Origin: Mycobacterium terramassiliense
Lineage (GTDB): Bacteria > Actinomycetota > Actinomycetes > Mycobacteriales > Mycobacteriaceae
Assembly (NCBI RefSeq): GCF_900157385.1
Contig: NZ_LT717699.1
Coordinates: forward strand, 230,524-294,523
Length of the DNA: 64,000 bases
Direction of reading: 5' to 3'
Shown here piece by piece: positions 48,752-61,955 of this stretch; within the stretch, counting starts at the first letter, position 1, and each line of letters starts with the position of its first letter. Below the pieces are notes generated by a model. It saw nothing but the letters and a program-made list of their open reading frames with translations. It ran no database searches and was not told the DNA's origin. Made by a program: the position numbers and the translations under genes.

Positions 48752-49809
48752 GGGTCAGGCTGGGCGACCACCTCGAATTCAGCAACGGATCCAGCCCGCC
48801 GCGACGGGCGCCCGACGGGTGCTTCCGCGTCTACGGCGCCAACGGAACGATCGGCTATGCGGCACAACACAACGCGGCCGGGCCGCTGATCGTCCTGGGC
48901 CGGGTCGGATCGTATTGCGGCAGCCTGCGGTATTGCGACGCCGAGGTCTGGGTCACCGACAACGCGCTGGTATGCCGGGCCAAGGACCCCCGGGACATGC
49001 GGTACTGGTACTACGCGCTGCACACCTGCGCGCTGGGCGAGCACCGCGCCGGATCGGGCCAGCCGCTGCTCAACCAGCGGATCCTGCGCGACGTCTCGAT
49101 CTCGACCGTGGCGGCGCCGCACCGCCGCCGGATCGCCCGGGTGCTCGGCGCCGTCGACGACAAGATCGCCGCCAACGAGCGCGTGATCTCCGCCGCCGAA
49201 CAGTTGATGGTGGCCATCGCGGAGTCGGTGCCCGACCACGTGCCGTTGTCGTGCCTGGCCGAGCGGTCGACGGCGCTTGTCGGCCCGGCCGGGTTCGACG
49301 ACGTCGTCGCCCACTTCAGCCTCCCGGCGTTCGACGACGGCGCGAAACCCGCGCTCGTCGCCGCCGAAACGGTGAAAAGCGGCAAGTTTCTCCTGTCGCG
49401 GCCGTGCGTCTTGGTCGCGAAGCTCAACCCCAGGATCCCGCGCATCTGGAACGTGCCGGCCCTGCCGCCCCAAATGGCCTTGGCCAGCACTGAATTCGTG
49501 GTGCTGAGGCCGGTCGATGTGGACACGTCGGCGCTGTGGTCGGCGGTGGCGCAACCCGCCGTGACCGAGACGCTGCGGCGGCGCGTCGCCGGGACCTCGG
49601 GCAGCCACCAGCGGATTCAGCCGCGCGACCTGCTCGAGGTTCGGGTCCGCGACGTCCGGCGGCTGGCGCCCGCCGCGTCGCGGACGATCACCGGGCTGGG
49701 CGCGCTGTGCCACGCCCGCCGCGCCGAATGCGCGCGGCTGTCCGCCTTCCGCGACGCGATGCTGCCGCCGCTGATATCGGGTGAGGTTGTGGTGGGGCCG
49801 TCGCGTTAA
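48748..49809 (+). CDS. hsdS: Type I restriction-modification specificity subunit S
   Basis: A 353-aa HsdS. There are two target-recognition halves, each followed by a coiled-coil conserved region: the first ends [20 protein letters not shown] (about residue 145) and the second ends [20 protein letters not shown]. Two full halves mean a bipartite recognition site; the site itself cannot be read from sequence. GTG overlaps the hsdM stop. M. tuberculosis has separate hsdS and hsdS.1 genes in this region, whereas only one is here. Confidence 0.88.
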   Translation: MRVRLGDHLEFSNGSSPPRRAPDGCFRVYGANGTIGYAAQHNAAGPLIVLGRVGSYCGSLRYCDAEVWVTDNALVCRAKDPRDMRYWYYALHTCALGEHRAGSGQPLLNQRILRDVSISTVAAPHRRRIARVLGAVDDKIAANERVISAAEQLMVAIAESVPDHVPLSCLAERSTALVGPAGFDDVVAHFSLPAFDDGAKPALVAAETVKSGKFLLSRPCVLVAKLNPRIPRIWNVPALPPQMALASTEFVVLRPVDVDTSALWSAVAQPAVTETLRRRVAGTSGSHQRIQPRDLLEVRVRDVRRLAPAASRTITGLGALCHARRAECARLSAFRDAMLPPLISGEVVVGPSR

Positions 49810-51555
<1,746 letters not shown>

Positions 51556-51574
51556 GCCAAACGGTGGCCGCGAA

Positions 51575-53251
51575 GTGGATGTAGACCTCGCCCCACCGGG
51601 TCCGCTGACCCCGGGCGGTCTGCGTGTCACCGCGCTGGGCGGCATCAACGAAATCGGCCGCAACATGACGGTTTTCGAGCACCTGGGCCGCCTGCTGATC
51701 ATCGACTGCGGGGTGATGTTCCCCACCCACGACGAGCCGGGCGTCGACTTGATCCTGCCGGACCTGCGCCACATCGAGGACCGGCTCGAGGACATCGAGG
51801 CGCTGGTGCTCACGCACGCGCACGAGGACCACATCGGCGCCATCCCGTTTTTGCTCCGGCTGCGCCCCGACATCCCGGTCGTCGGTTCGAAGTTCACCCT
51901 GGCGCTGGTCGCCGCCAAATGCCGCGAGCACCGCATCAAGCCGGTCTTCGTGCAGGTCGCCGAGGGCCAGCGCAGCACGCACGGGGTGTTCGAGTGCCAG
52001 TACTTCGCCGTCAACCACTCCATCCCCGACGCGCTGGCCATCGCGGTCCACACGGGCGCCGGAACCGTGCTGCACACCGGCGACATCAAGCTCGACCAGC
52101 TGCCGCCGGACGGCCGGCCCACCGACCTGCCCGGCATGTCCCGGCTGGGCGACGCGGGCGTGGACCTGTTTTTGTGTGACTCGACCAATTCCGAGATCCC
52201 CGGCGTCGGGCCGTCGGAAAGCGAGGTGGGCCCGACGCTGCACCGGCTGATCCGCGGCGCCGACGGCCGCGTCATCGTGGCGTGCTTCGCCTCCAACGTG
52301 GACCGGGTGCAGCAGATCATCGATGCCGCAGTGGCATTGGGCCGGCGGGTGTCGTTCGTCGGGCGATCCATGGTGCGCAACATGGGCATCGCGCGGGAGC
52401 TGGGATTTTTGCGGGTGGACGATTCCGACCTCATCGACATCTCCGCCGCCGAGATGATGGCGCCCGAGCGGGTGGTGCTGATCACCACCGGCACCCAGGG
52501 CGAGCCGATGTCGGCGCTGTCGCGGATGTCGCGCGGCGAGCACCGCAGCATCACGCTCACCAATGAGGACCTGGTGATCCTGTCGTCGTCGCTGATTCCC
52601 GGCAACGAGGAGGCGGTGTACGGGGTCATCGACTCGCTGGCCAAGATCGGGGCCCGCGTCGTCACCAACCAGCAAGTGCGCGTGCACGTTTCCGGTCACG
52701 CCTACGCCGGCGAGCTGCTGTTCCTCTACAACGGCGTGCGGCCGCGCAACGTGATGCCGGTACACGGCACCTGGCGCATGCTGCGCGCCAACGCGAAGCT
52801 GGCGGCGCGCGCCGGGGTGCCCGAGGAATCGATCCTGCTGGCCGAGAACGGCGTCAGCGTCGACCTCGTCGCGGGCCACGCCTCCATCGCCGGGGCGGTG
52901 CCGGTCGGCAAGATGTTCGTCGACGGGCTGATCACCGGCGACGTCGGCGACATCACCCTGGGCGAGCGGCTCATCCTGTCGTCGGGTTTCGTCGCCGTGA
53001 CCGTGGTGATCAAGCGCGGCACCGGCCGTCCCGCCGCGGCGCCGCAGCTGTTTTCGCGCGGGTTCTCCGAGGACCCCAAGGCGCTGGAGCCCGCGGTGCG
53101 CAAGGTCGAGGCCGAGCTCGAGGCGCTGGCCGCCGACGACGTGACCGATCCCGTCCGGATCGCCCAGGGGGTGCGCCGCACGGTCGGCAAGTGGGTCGGC
53201 GAGACCTACCGCCGCCAGCCGATGATCGTGCCGACGGTCATCGAGGTCTAG
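51575..53251 (+). CDS. rnj: Ribonuclease J
   Basis: RNase J is a 5'-3' exonuclease and endonuclease of the metallo-beta-lactamase/beta-CASP family (Rv2752c). The 558-aa product has the zinc motif LTHAHEDHIGAIPF (about residue 83), HTGDIKLDQ, LCDSTNSE, the beta-CASP portion RVIVACFASN and MPVHGTWRMLR. The C-terminal dimerisation domain is complete. The TAG stop runs directly into a short copy of the dispersed repeat (TAGCGGCGATCGC). Confidence 0.96.
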   Translation: MDVDLAPPGPLTPGGLRVTALGGINEIGRNMTVFEHLGRLLIIDCGVMFPTHDEPGVDLILPDLRHIEDRLEDIEALVLTHAHEDHIGAIPFLLRLRPDIPVVGSKFTLALVAAKCREHRIKPVFVQVAEGQRSTHGVFECQYFAVNHSIPDALAIAVHTGAGTVLHTGDIKLDQLPPDGRPTDLPGMSRLGDAGVDLFLCDSTNSEIPGVGPSESEVGPTLHRLIRGADGRVIVACFASNVDRVQQIIDAAVALGRRVSFVGRSMVRNMGIARELGFLRVDDSDLIDISAAEMMAPERVVLITTGTQGEPMSALSRMSRGEHRSITLTNEDLVILSSSLIPGNEEAVYGVIDSLAKIGARVVTNQQVRVHVSGHAYAGELLFLYNGVRPRNVMPVHGTWRMLRANAKLAARAGVPEESILLAENGVSVDLVAGHASIAGAVPVGKMFVDGLITGDVGDITLGERLILSSGFVAVTVVIKRGTGRPAAAPQLFSRGFSEDPKALEPAVRKVEAELEALAADDVTDPVRIAQGVRRTVGKWVGETYRRQPMIVPTVIEV

Positions 53252-53266
53252 CGGCGATCGCGAGCG
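53249..53266 (+). repeat. Short copy of the dispersed repeat at the RNase J stop codon
   Basis: TAGCGGCGATCGCGAGCG is identical to the first 18 bases of the repeat after the DUF1802 gene. The match then ends. The TAG is the RNase J stop. Confidence 0.7.
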
Positions 53267-53341
53267 CCCGCGAGATATAAACCGCTGCGACGCTTTTCGG
53301 CGTGTCGTCGCAATCGTTTATGTGTCGCGTACTACAGCGCC

Positions 53342-54214
53342 CTAGGTCTTTTCCGCGTAGGCCGACCATTCCAGCGCCGACGCCGCGAGTTTGCGGCCGG
53401 TGGGCGCCACGTAGCGCCGGACGAGTTCGTCGGGGCCGGCCTGCTCCACGAGGCGCCAGCCGTACTCGGCGATGAACTCGGCGACCTCGTCGGGCTGCAG
53501 GCCGAAATGCCACAGTTGGTGGCGCTGGCGGACATTGCGGTACAGCGTGCGCGTGCCGTACCGATTCGTCCCGTCGATGAAATCCCGGCGGACGTAGGTG
53601 AACACCAGTCGGCTGCCCGGGGCGGCCGCGCGCAAGCCGTCGAGGGTGCGGCGGACACCGCCCTCGGTGAGGTATTGGGTCACGCCTTCGCAGATGAAAA
53701 AGGCCCGGTAATCGGTGCGATAGCCGTGCTCGGCCAGCGAGGTGAGCAGGTCGTCGCGCTCGAAGTCCAACGGCACCAACCGAACCGACATCGGCAGGCC
53801 GCCCAGCACCCGACGGACGGTCCTCGCCTTGCGGGCGATGTTGAGCGGCAGGTCCACCTCGAAGACCGGGAGGCGGACCCGCCGCGTCAAGAGGTACGGG
53901 CGGGTGTCGAAGCCGGCGCCCAGGATGACGACCGCCTTGATGTCGGGCAGCGCCTCCTCGAGCTTGTCGGCGATGAACCGCTTGCGGCAGGCGAGGTTGG
54001 CCCACAGCCCGGGACCGGTGTATTCCGACCCGCGGACCATCAGGCGGCGAGCCGGCGCCCAGCGCGTCGCGGCGACCAGCCAGCGCAGGGGGCGCGGCAG
54101 GAACAGTTCGGCGAGGTCGTCGTCCACCAGGCGGCGCCCGGGCGGCTCGTTGCGCTCGACCGCCGCCAACACCATCGGGCCGAAGGCGGTCTGCGCGGCG
54201 GGATTTCGGGCCAT
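53342..54214 (-). CDS. SAM-dependent methyltransferase, mycobacterial TIGR00027 family (Rv2751-like)
   Basis: A 290-aa putative O-methyltransferase of the large mycobacterial Ppm1/LCMT-like family. The AdoMet loop is VVILGAGFDTRPYL (about residue 95), VPLDFERDDL and FFICEGVTQYLTE, all family features. The substrate is unknown. It lies downstream of, and on the same strand as, the SDR and monooxygenase genes, with 6 bp to the SDR stop. Confidence 0.87.
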   Translation of the reverse strand: MARNPAAQTAFGPMVLAAVERNEPPGRRLVDDDLAELFLPRPLRWLVAATRWAPARRLMVRGSEYTGPGLWANLACRKRFIADKLEEALPDIKAVVILGAGFDTRPYLLTRRVRLPVFEVDLPLNIARKARTVRRVLGGLPMSVRLVPLDFERDDLLTSLAEHGYRTDYRAFFICEGVTQYLTEGGVRRTLDGLRAAAPGSRLVFTYVRRDFIDGTNRYGTRTLYRNVRQRHQLWHFGLQPDEVAEFIAEYGWRLVEQAGPDELVRRYVAPTGRKLAASALEWSAYAEKT

Positions 54215-54220
54215 CCGCCG

Positions 54221-55042
54221 CTACTTGTTCAAGAAGCCGGCGTCGACCGGCAACGTCACACCGGTGATATAGCGGGCCTGGTCGGACACCAGCCAGGCCA
54301 CCGCGTTGGCGATGTCCTCGGCCTGCAGCACCTCCACCGGCATGGCGTTGCCCATGGCCCCCGGCGTGTCGGTCGCGGCGGCCATCTTCGCCAGCCACTC
54401 CCGGGTGAACTCGTTGTTGATCATGGGCGTTTCGACACCGGAAGGATGGATGGAGTTGACCCGGATATATTCTCGCGCAAGAAGATTCGCGTATACCCGC
54501 ATCAACCCCACCACACCGTGCTTGGCGGCGGCATACCCGACCGAACCGGCGTCCGGGCTGCCGACGCCGGCCAGCCCCGCGCTCGAACTGATCAGCACGA
54601 TCGAGCCCCCGGTGCCCTGCTTGACCATGGTCGGGATCGCGACCTTGATGGTGTTGTAGACGCCGGTGAGGTTGACGTCGATCACGTCGCGCCAGCCGTC
54701 GTCGCCGGACTGCATGGGGGCGATCCCGGCGTTGGCCACCACGATGTCGAGCCGGCCGAACTCGTCCAGGCCCGCCCGCAGCGCGGTGGACAGCGACGCC
54801 CGGTCGCGGACGTCGCCCTGGGCGGCCACGATGCGCGCGCCGGTGTCCTCGACGAGTTTGACGGTGGCCGCGAGGTCGTCCGCGGTGGCCAGGGGATAGG
54901 GCACGCTGGCGATCTGCTCGCACAGGTCGACCGCGATCACGTTCGCGCCGTCGGCGGCCAGCCGCACCGCGTGCGCCCGGCCCTGGCCGCGCGCGGCGCC
55001 CGTGATGAGCGCGACTTTGCCTTCCAGCGGGCGGCCGGTCAC
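54221..55042 (-). CDS. SDR oxidoreductase, mycofactocin-coupled type (Rv2750-like)
   Basis: A 273-aa SDR with the NAD motif [15 protein letters not shown], then the long insert [20 protein letters not shown] after the second beta strand. That insert marks SDRs with non-exchangeable NAD that use mycofactocin as electron acceptor. The catalytic Ser is in SSSAGLAG and Tyr-x3-Lys in YAAAKHG. GTG 55042 overlaps the stop of the ABM gene (GTGA). The substrate, probably an alcohol, is unknown. No mycofactocin genes are in the window. Confidence 0.87.
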   Translation of the reverse strand: MTGRPLEGKVALITGAARGQGRAHAVRLAADGANVIAVDLCEQIASVPYPLATADDLAATVKLVEDTGARIVAAQGDVRDRASLSTALRAGLDEFGRLDIVVANAGIAPMQSGDDGWRDVIDVNLTGVYNTIKVAIPTMVKQGTGGSIVLISSSAGLAGVGSPDAGSVGYAAAKHGVVGLMRVYANLLAREYIRVNSIHPSGVETPMINNEFTREWLAKMAAATDTPGAMGNAMPVEVLQAEDIANAVAWLVSDQARYITGVTLPVDAGFLNK

Positions 55043-55353
55043 CGGCGCAGCTGCCCCTTGTCCGGGTCGCCCGCGGGCACCGGCTGCAGCATCTTGATGT
55101 CCGGTGCGCCCGCGAGGTGCTCGCCGGCCGCCGTGAACAGCTTGGTGATGGCCGGCGCGGTGCTGTGCGTCTTGAGCGCCTCGTCGTCGGCCCACTGCTC
55201 GACGAACACGAACGTCTCGCCGCTTTGGTGCAGCGAATACAGCTGGCAGCCCGGCTCGTCGTGCACTTCCGAAACCGCGGTGGTCAGGATGTCGCGGACG
55301 GTGTCCACCGATTCGGGTTTGACGGTCATGGTGGCGACGACGACGACGGGCAT
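55039..55353 (-). CDS. Antibiotic biosynthesis monooxygenase (ABM) domain protein, Rv2749-like
   Basis: A 104-aa dimeric ferredoxin-like-fold protein. [20 protein letters not shown] and [20 protein letters not shown] are typical of ABM/YgiN quinol monooxygenase proteins. The CDS overlaps the SDR gene by 4 bases (coupled) and has GGAGGCACC upstream of the ATG. It may help the SDR in quinone or redox chemistry, which is inference. Confidence 0.82.
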   Translation of the reverse strand: MPVVVVATMTVKPESVDTVRDILTTAVSEVHDEPGCQLYSLHQSGETFVFVEQWADDEALKTHSTAPAITKLFTAAGEHLAGAPDIKMLQPVPAGDPDKGQLRR

Positions 55354-55510
55354 GCTGGTGCCTCCTGGGCGGTTGAGGGGTGGGTGACGGCGTGACTGCC
55401 ATCACCATTCGTCACCCTACTCACGGCCGTCCCGGCGCATCCCGCCCCGGGCGGTCGTTACCAGTGTGGCGGGTGGTGTTGATGAGGTATTTGCGACTAC
55501 CCTTGCCCTC

Positions 55511-58006
<2,496 letters not shown>

Positions 58007-58079
58007 CGCCGAACGTGCACTCAGGGCGAGATTTCGGCGAGTTTTTCGCCATCAGAACACGTTCGGCGGGCGGTGAGCG

Positions 58080-58595
58080 CTACAGCACCAGCAGCATCCT
58101 CGAGTTGCCCAGGATGTTGGGCTTGACGTAGCTCAGGTCCAGGAACTCGGCGACACCGATGTCGTAGGAACGGCACATCTCCTCGTACACCTCGGCGGTG
58201 ACGGGCGTGCCCTCGATCTCGGTGAACCCGTGCTTGCCGAAGAACTCGGTCTCGAAGGTCAGCACGAACAACCGCTCCAGCTGCAGCTCGCGGGCGACCT
58301 CGAGCAGCCGGTCGACGATCGCGTGGCCGATCCCGTGCCCCGTCATCGCCGGGTCGACGGCCACGGTGCGCACCTCGCCGAGGTCCGCCCACAACACGTG
58401 CAGCGCCCCGCACCCGACCACCCTGCCCTCATGCTCGGCCACCCAGAACTCCTGGACGGCCTCGTAGAGCGTGACGAGGTTCTTCTCCAGCAGGATGCGT
58501 CCGGAGTAGGTGTCGACGAGTTGTTTGATCGCGGGGACGTCGGACGTCCGCGCGCGCCGGACCACCGGCCGGGGGCCCCGTGAGCTTTGGGTCAC
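58080..58595 (-). CDS. argA: Amino-acid N-acetyltransferase (ArgA-type GNAT)
   Basis: The orthologue of Rv2747, which acetylates glutamate (and glutamine) for arginine synthesis. It is a stand-alone GNAT of 171 aa, without the kinase-like domain of E. coli ArgA. RTVAVDPAMTGHGIGHAIV is the acetyl-CoA loop and SYVKPNILGNSRMLLVL the conserved end. GTG 58595 gives VTQSSRGPRPVVRRART, matching the known start; the TTG at 58613 is less likely. A TACTGT -10 lies 5 nt upstream. Confidence 0.9.
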   Translation of the reverse strand: MTQSSRGPRPVVRRARTSDVPAIKQLVDTYSGRILLEKNLVTLYEAVQEFWVAEHEGRVVGCGALHVLWADLGEVRTVAVDPAMTGHGIGHAIVDRLLEVARELQLERLFVLTFETEFFGKHGFTEIEGTPVTAEVYEEMCRSYDIGVAEFLDLSYVKPNILGNSRMLLVL

Positions 58596-58600
58596 GGGTA

Positions 58601-58606
58601 ACAGTA
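58601..58606 (-). promoter_or_regulatory. Putative -10 element of argA (leaderless)
   Basis: TACTGT on the minus strand (TANNNT), 5 nt from the GTG start. The spacing suggests transcription begins at the start codon. Confidence 0.45.
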
Positions 58607-58639
58607 TCGGCAACGCGGAGAGGGGCGCTGGTCAACCGC

Positions 58640-58645
58640 TATTCT
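58640..58645 (+). promoter_or_regulatory. Putative -10 element of pgsA3 (leaderless)
   Basis: TATTCT followed by TATGCC and then GTG 58652. The argA and pgsA3 starts are only 56 bp apart and their -10s diverge, so their promoters must overlap. Confidence 0.5.
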
Positions 58646-58651
58646 TATGCC

Positions 58652-59242
58652 GTGTCGGGGCAGCCGCAAACACCGCCGATGGCAGGCCGCGCCCGCATCG
58701 CCAACCTCGCCAACGTCCTGACCCTGCTGCGCCTGGTGTTGGTCCCCGTTTTCCTCATCGCACTGTTCACCGCCGACGGGCACCAAATCGTCGGCCGGAT
58801 AGTCGCTTTCGCGATCTTCGCCGTCGCCTGCATCACCGACCGGTTCGACGGCCTGCTGGCCCGCAACTACGGGATGGCGACCGAATTCGGCGCGTTTGTC
58901 GATCCGATCGCCGACAAGACCCTGATCGGCTCGGCGCTGATCGGGCTGTCGATGCTGGGGGACCTGCCGTGGTGGGTCACGGCGGTGATCATGACCCGTG
59001 AGGTGGCGGTGACGCTGCTGCGGCTGGCGGTGATACGCCGCGGCGTCATCCCGGCGAGCTGGGGCGGCAAGCTCAAGACCGTCGTCCAGGCGCTGGCGAT
59101 CGGCTTGTTCGTCCTGCCGCTGTCGGGGCCTTTCCGGGTGGTGGCGGCCGCCGTCATGGGCATCGCGATCGTGCTGACGGTGGTGACCGGCGTGGACTAC
59201 GTGGTGTCCACGGCCAGGGCGGTTCGTCAGCCGACCGGTTGA
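58652..59242 (+). CDS. pgsA3: CDP-alcohol phosphatidyltransferase PgsA3
   Basis: A membrane enzyme of phospholipid synthesis (phosphatidylglycerophosphate synthase-like). The 196-aa product has the CDP-alcohol motif DRFDGLLARNYGMATEFGAF followed by VDPIADK, which completes the D-G-x2-A-R-x8-G-x3-D-x3-D pattern. About five transmembrane segments follow and flank it. GTG 58652 (VSGQPQTP) is preferred because TATTCT lies 6 nt before it; an ATG at 58679 would also keep the core. clgR follows. Confidence 0.9.
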   Translation: MSGQPQTPPMAGRARIANLANVLTLLRLVLVPVFLIALFTADGHQIVGRIVAFAIFAVACITDRFDGLLARNYGMATEFGAFVDPIADKTLIGSALIGLSMLGDLPWWVTAVIMTREVAVTLLRLAVIRRGVIPASWGGKLKTVVQALAIGLFVLPLSGPFRVVAAAVMGIAIVLTVVTGVDYVVSTARAVRQPTG

Positions 59243-59245
59243 ACG

Positions 59246-59271
59246 GGAACCAACCCGGAGCCGCCGGCGTT
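59246..59271 (+). promoter_or_regulatory. ECF sigma (SigE-type) promoter upstream of clgR
   Basis: GGAAC (59246-59250), 18 nt, then GTT (59269-59271). This fits the GGAAC-N(16-19)-GTT pattern of mycobacterial SigE promoters. clgR is a known SigE target in M. tuberculosis. It begins right after the pgsA3 stop and leaves about 70 bp to the clgR ATG. Confidence 0.65.
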
Positions 59272-59344
59272 GGCCCTAATGAGTGCCTGCTGAACTTGGG
59301 GTTGTTACGTGCTGGGCAGGGCTGACTGGACGAAGGAGAGCGGG

Positions 59345-59683
59345 ATGGCGCCATTGATGCGCGAGGTCATCGGCGATGTGTTGCGCCGGGCCCGGACGTC
59401 ACAGGGACGCACGCTGCGCGAGGTCTCGGATTCGGCGCGGGTGAGCCTCGGGTACCTGTCCGAGGTTGAGCGCGGCCGCAAGGAGCCCTCCAGCGAGCTG
59501 CTCAACGCGATCTGCGACGCGCTGGAGGTGCCGCTGTCGGCGGTTCTGACCGGCGCCGGGGAGCGGATGGCGACCGAGGAGAGCGCGGCGTACGGCGCGC
59601 CGGTCGCCGGGTCGAGCGGTCCCACCATCGACGCCAGCACGAAGGTCGTCATCCCGCCGGTGGCGTCGCTGGCCGTGGCCTAA
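59345..59683 (+). CDS. clgR: Clp gene regulator ClgR
   Basis: A 112-aa XRE/Cro-type activator of clp proteases and of the psp genes. The HTH is [20 protein letters not shown] (about residues 22-41). The C-terminus [15 protein letters not shown] ends in the Ala-rich degron through which Clp removes it. The ATG at 59345 ([13 protein letters not shown]) has AAGGAGAG upstream. Preceded by the GGAAC/GTT promoter and followed by pspA and pspM, it heads the mycobacterial envelope-stress operon. Confidence 0.95.
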   Translation: MAPLMREVIGDVLRRARTSQGRTLREVSDSARVSLGYLSEVERGRKEPSSELLNAICDALEVPLSAVLTGAGERMATEESAAYGAPVAGSSGPTIDASTKVVIPPVASLAVA

Positions 59684-59807
59684 TCCTTCCTGGTCCTTCC
59701 CTGCTCGCGCCGTTCCGGCGCCAGGGGTGGGGCGATCGGCCCCGACCCGATAAATTGAGCGGCAGGGCGCCTGTCCGGCATACGAGAAGCGAAGGTGGAG
59801 CTGACTG

Positions 59808-60638
59808 ATGGCCAATCCGTTCGTCAAAGCGTGGAAATACCTGATGGCGCTGTTCAACGCCAAGATTGACGAGCACGCCGACCCGAAGGTGCAGATCCAG
59901 CAGGCCATCGAGGAAGCGCAGCGCCAGCACCAGGCGCTGACCCAGCAGGCCGCCCAGGTGATCGGCAACCAGCGCCAACTGGAGATGCGGCTCAACCGCC
60001 AGCTCGCCGACATCGAGAAGCTGCAGGTCAACGTCCGTCAGGCGCTGACGCTGGCCGACCAGGCCACCGGCGCCGGGGACGCCGCGAAGGCCGCCGAGTA
60101 CAACAACGCCGCCGAGGCGTTCGCGGCCCAGCTGGTGACCGCCGAGCAGAGCGTCGAAGACCTCAAGGCCCTGCACGACCAGGCGCTGTCCGCCGCGGCC
60201 CAGGCCAAGAAGGCCGTCGAACAGAACTCGATGGTGCTGCAGCAGAAGATTTCCGAGCGCACCAAGCTGCTCAGCCAGCTCGAGCAGGCGAAGATGCAGG
60301 AGCAGGTCAGCGCGTCGCTGCGGTCGATGAGCGAGATCGCCGCCCCGGGCACCACCCCGAGCCTCGACGAGGTCCGCGAGAAGATCGAACGCCGCTACGC
60401 CAACGCGATCGGTTCCGCGGAGCTCGCGCAGGGGTCCGTGCAGGGCCGCATGCTCGAGGTCGAGCAGGCCGGCGTCCAGATGGCCGGCCATTCCCGCCTG
60501 GAGCAGATCCGCGCGTCGATGCGCGGCGAGGCGCTGCCGGCGGGCGGGGCGGCCGCCGCTCCCGGCGCGGCCCCGGCTACACCCGCGCCCGCCGAGACCA
60601 CCGGTGGCCCGGTCACCGAAAAGCCCCTTGGCCAGTAG
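59808..60638 (+). CDS. pspA: PspA/IM30 family protein (35-kDa antigen)
   Basis: PspA binds ClgR and damaged membrane. The 276-aa product starts [20 protein letters not shown] (amphipathic membrane-binding helix), followed by a long coiled coil (about residues 25-230) and a Pro/Ala tail ([20 protein letters not shown]). The orthologue Rv2744c is the 35-kDa antigen. A second promoter is possible in the 124-bp gap (TAAATT near 59751). pspM follows 18 bp later. Confidence 0.93.
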   Translation: MANPFVKAWKYLMALFNAKIDEHADPKVQIQQAIEEAQRQHQALTQQAAQVIGNQRQLEMRLNRQLADIEKLQVNVRQALTLADQATGAGDAAKAAEYNNAAEAFAAQLVTAEQSVEDLKALHDQALSAAAQAKKAVEQNSMVLQQKISERTKLLSQLEQAKMQEQVSASLRSMSEIAAPGTTPSLDEVREKIERRYANAIGSAELAQGSVQGRMLEVEQAGVQMAGHSRLEQIRASMRGEALPAGGAAAAPGAAPATPAPAETTGGPVTEKPLGQ

Positions 60639-60656
60639 CGCCGCGGGGGGCCTGCG

Positions 60657-61466
60657 ATGTCGGTGAAAGCGACCCAACACCGGCCGTGGCGCGCCTTGGT
60701 GCAGCGTGGGTTGGACACCGTCGCCGACGTTTCCGACCTGGTGGCCCGAAAGATCAGCGCCGCCGCGGACCCGCGGGCGCGGCAGTTGCGCCGCCAGCGG
60801 CGCGCGCTGCGGTGGGGCCTGATCTGCGCGGCCGGCTGCGTGTTTTGGATCGCGGTGACGGGCCTGCTGGCGGCATGGGGCTGGTTCGCGCTGCTGCTGC
60901 AGGTAACCGGCGCCATCGCGGTCGTGCTGGCGATTCCCGCGACGCTGCTGCTCCTTCGCTACCGCTGGCTGCGGTCCGAGCCGTTGCCGGCGCAGCGGGC
61001 CACGAGCACCCGTCGGCTGCCGCCACCCGGTTCGGCCGCCCGGCCCACGATGTACGCGCTCGGTGCCTCCGAACGCGGATTCTTCTCGTTGTTGGGCGTG
61101 ATCGAGCGCGGCGCCATGTTGCCGGCCGACGAAATCCGTGACCTGAGCGCCGCGGCCGCCAAGACCTCGGCGGCGATGGCGGCCACCGCCGCCGAGGTGG
61201 TGTCGATGGAGCGCGCTGCGCAGTACGCCGAGTCGTCGCGGGCGCACCTGGTGCCCACCATCAACGCGTTCACCGCGCAGCTGAGCGCCGGTGTGCGCCA
61301 GTACAACGAAATGGTCACCGCCGCAGCGCAATTGGTGTCCTCGGCGAACGGCAACGGGGCCGGCCCGGTGCAGCAGCGCTACCGCGACGAGCTGGTCGGC
61401 GCGACCGATCGGCTGATGGGTTGGGCGCGGGCGTTCGACGAGCTGGGCGGATTGCCCCGGCGCTAG
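60657..61466 (+). CDS. pspM: PspA-associated membrane protein PspM
   Basis: The Rv2743c equivalent, 269 aa. It has a basic N-terminus and two adjoining transmembrane helices (about residues 58-105: WGLICAAGCVFWIAVTGLLA, ALLLQVTGAIAVVLAIPATL), then a cytoplasmic C-terminal region with Ala-rich helices. It anchors or recruits PspA in the membrane. In M. tuberculosis a fourth gene (Rv2742c, pspN) follows; here the next gene is ephG on the opposite strand. Confidence 0.85.
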   Translation: MSVKATQHRPWRALVQRGLDTVADVSDLVARKISAAADPRARQLRRQRRALRWGLICAAGCVFWIAVTGLLAAWGWFALLLQVTGAIAVVLAIPATLLLLRYRWLRSEPLPAQRATSTRRLPPPGSAARPTMYALGASERGFFSLLGVIERGAMLPADEIRDLSAAAAKTSAAMAATAAEVVSMERAAQYAESSRAHLVPTINAFTAQLSAGVRQYNEMVTAAAQLVSSANGNGAGPVQQRYRDELVGATDRLMGWARAFDELGGLPRR

Positions 61467-61471
61467 AACCG

Positions 61472-61903
61472 CTAGAACGAAGCCTTCAGCGAGGGCACGA
61501 CCAGCCCCGCCAGGCCGCGCAGGGTCGCCTTGAGCATGTCGAAGAAGTCAAAGTAATCCCGCCACAGCGTGATTCGCCCGTCGTGCACCTCGAACACCCC
61601 GCACACCCAGAACTGCAGCCGCAGCGGGCCGACGATCAGCGCGTCGGTGCGTTCGGTGAGCACCGCGGCGCCGTCGGCGGCGATGCGGTGGATCTTCACC
61701 TCGAAGGCCCCGCGGCCCTCCATCCTGCGGAACAGCTTGATCGCCCGCGCGCGCCCGTGGATCGTCGGCAGCCCGACGTTCTGGTAAACCAGGTTGTCGT
61801 CCAGCGCCGCCCCGGCGGCATCCAGGTCCGAATCTTGAAGCGCATTCAGGAAACCTTCGACCGTGCGGGTGTTTGAAACGCCTGTGTCAGTGAGCTCGGT
61901 CAT
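61472..61903 (-). CDS. ephG: Limonene-1,2-epoxide hydrolase-like protein
   Basis: A 143-aa SnoaL/LEH-fold protein (Rv2740 orthologue). The active-site set of limonene epoxide hydrolase (Asp, Arg, Asp) can be located in YQNVGLPTIHGRARAI, VLTERTDALIV and VCGVFEVHDGRITLWRDYFD. Known EphG acts on lipophilic or sterol epoxides. ATG 61903 is chosen; the longer open frame upstream is antisense to the glycosyltransferase. Convergent with pspM (5-bp gap). Confidence 0.88.
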   Translation of the reverse strand: MTELTDTGVSNTRTVEGFLNALQDSDLDAAGAALDDNLVYQNVGLPTIHGRARAIKLFRRMEGRGAFEVKIHRIAADGAAVLTERTDALIVGPLRLQFWVCGVFEVHDGRITLWRDYFDFFDMLKATLRGLAGLVVPSLKASF

Positions 61904-61955
61904 GGTGCCAGCGTAGGCGAGTGCGGCGGTTCGGCCGTGTGGCAGGGTAGGGCCG

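Noticed and set aside
47239..49809. 856-aa fusion with HsdS
   Set aside because: The first about 500 residues are out-of-frame reading of the glycosylase and hsdM; hsdS has its own GTGA-coupled start.
53267..53341. Terminator or small gene after RNase J
   Set aside because: The segment has no clear stem with T-tract and no start with a conserved frame.
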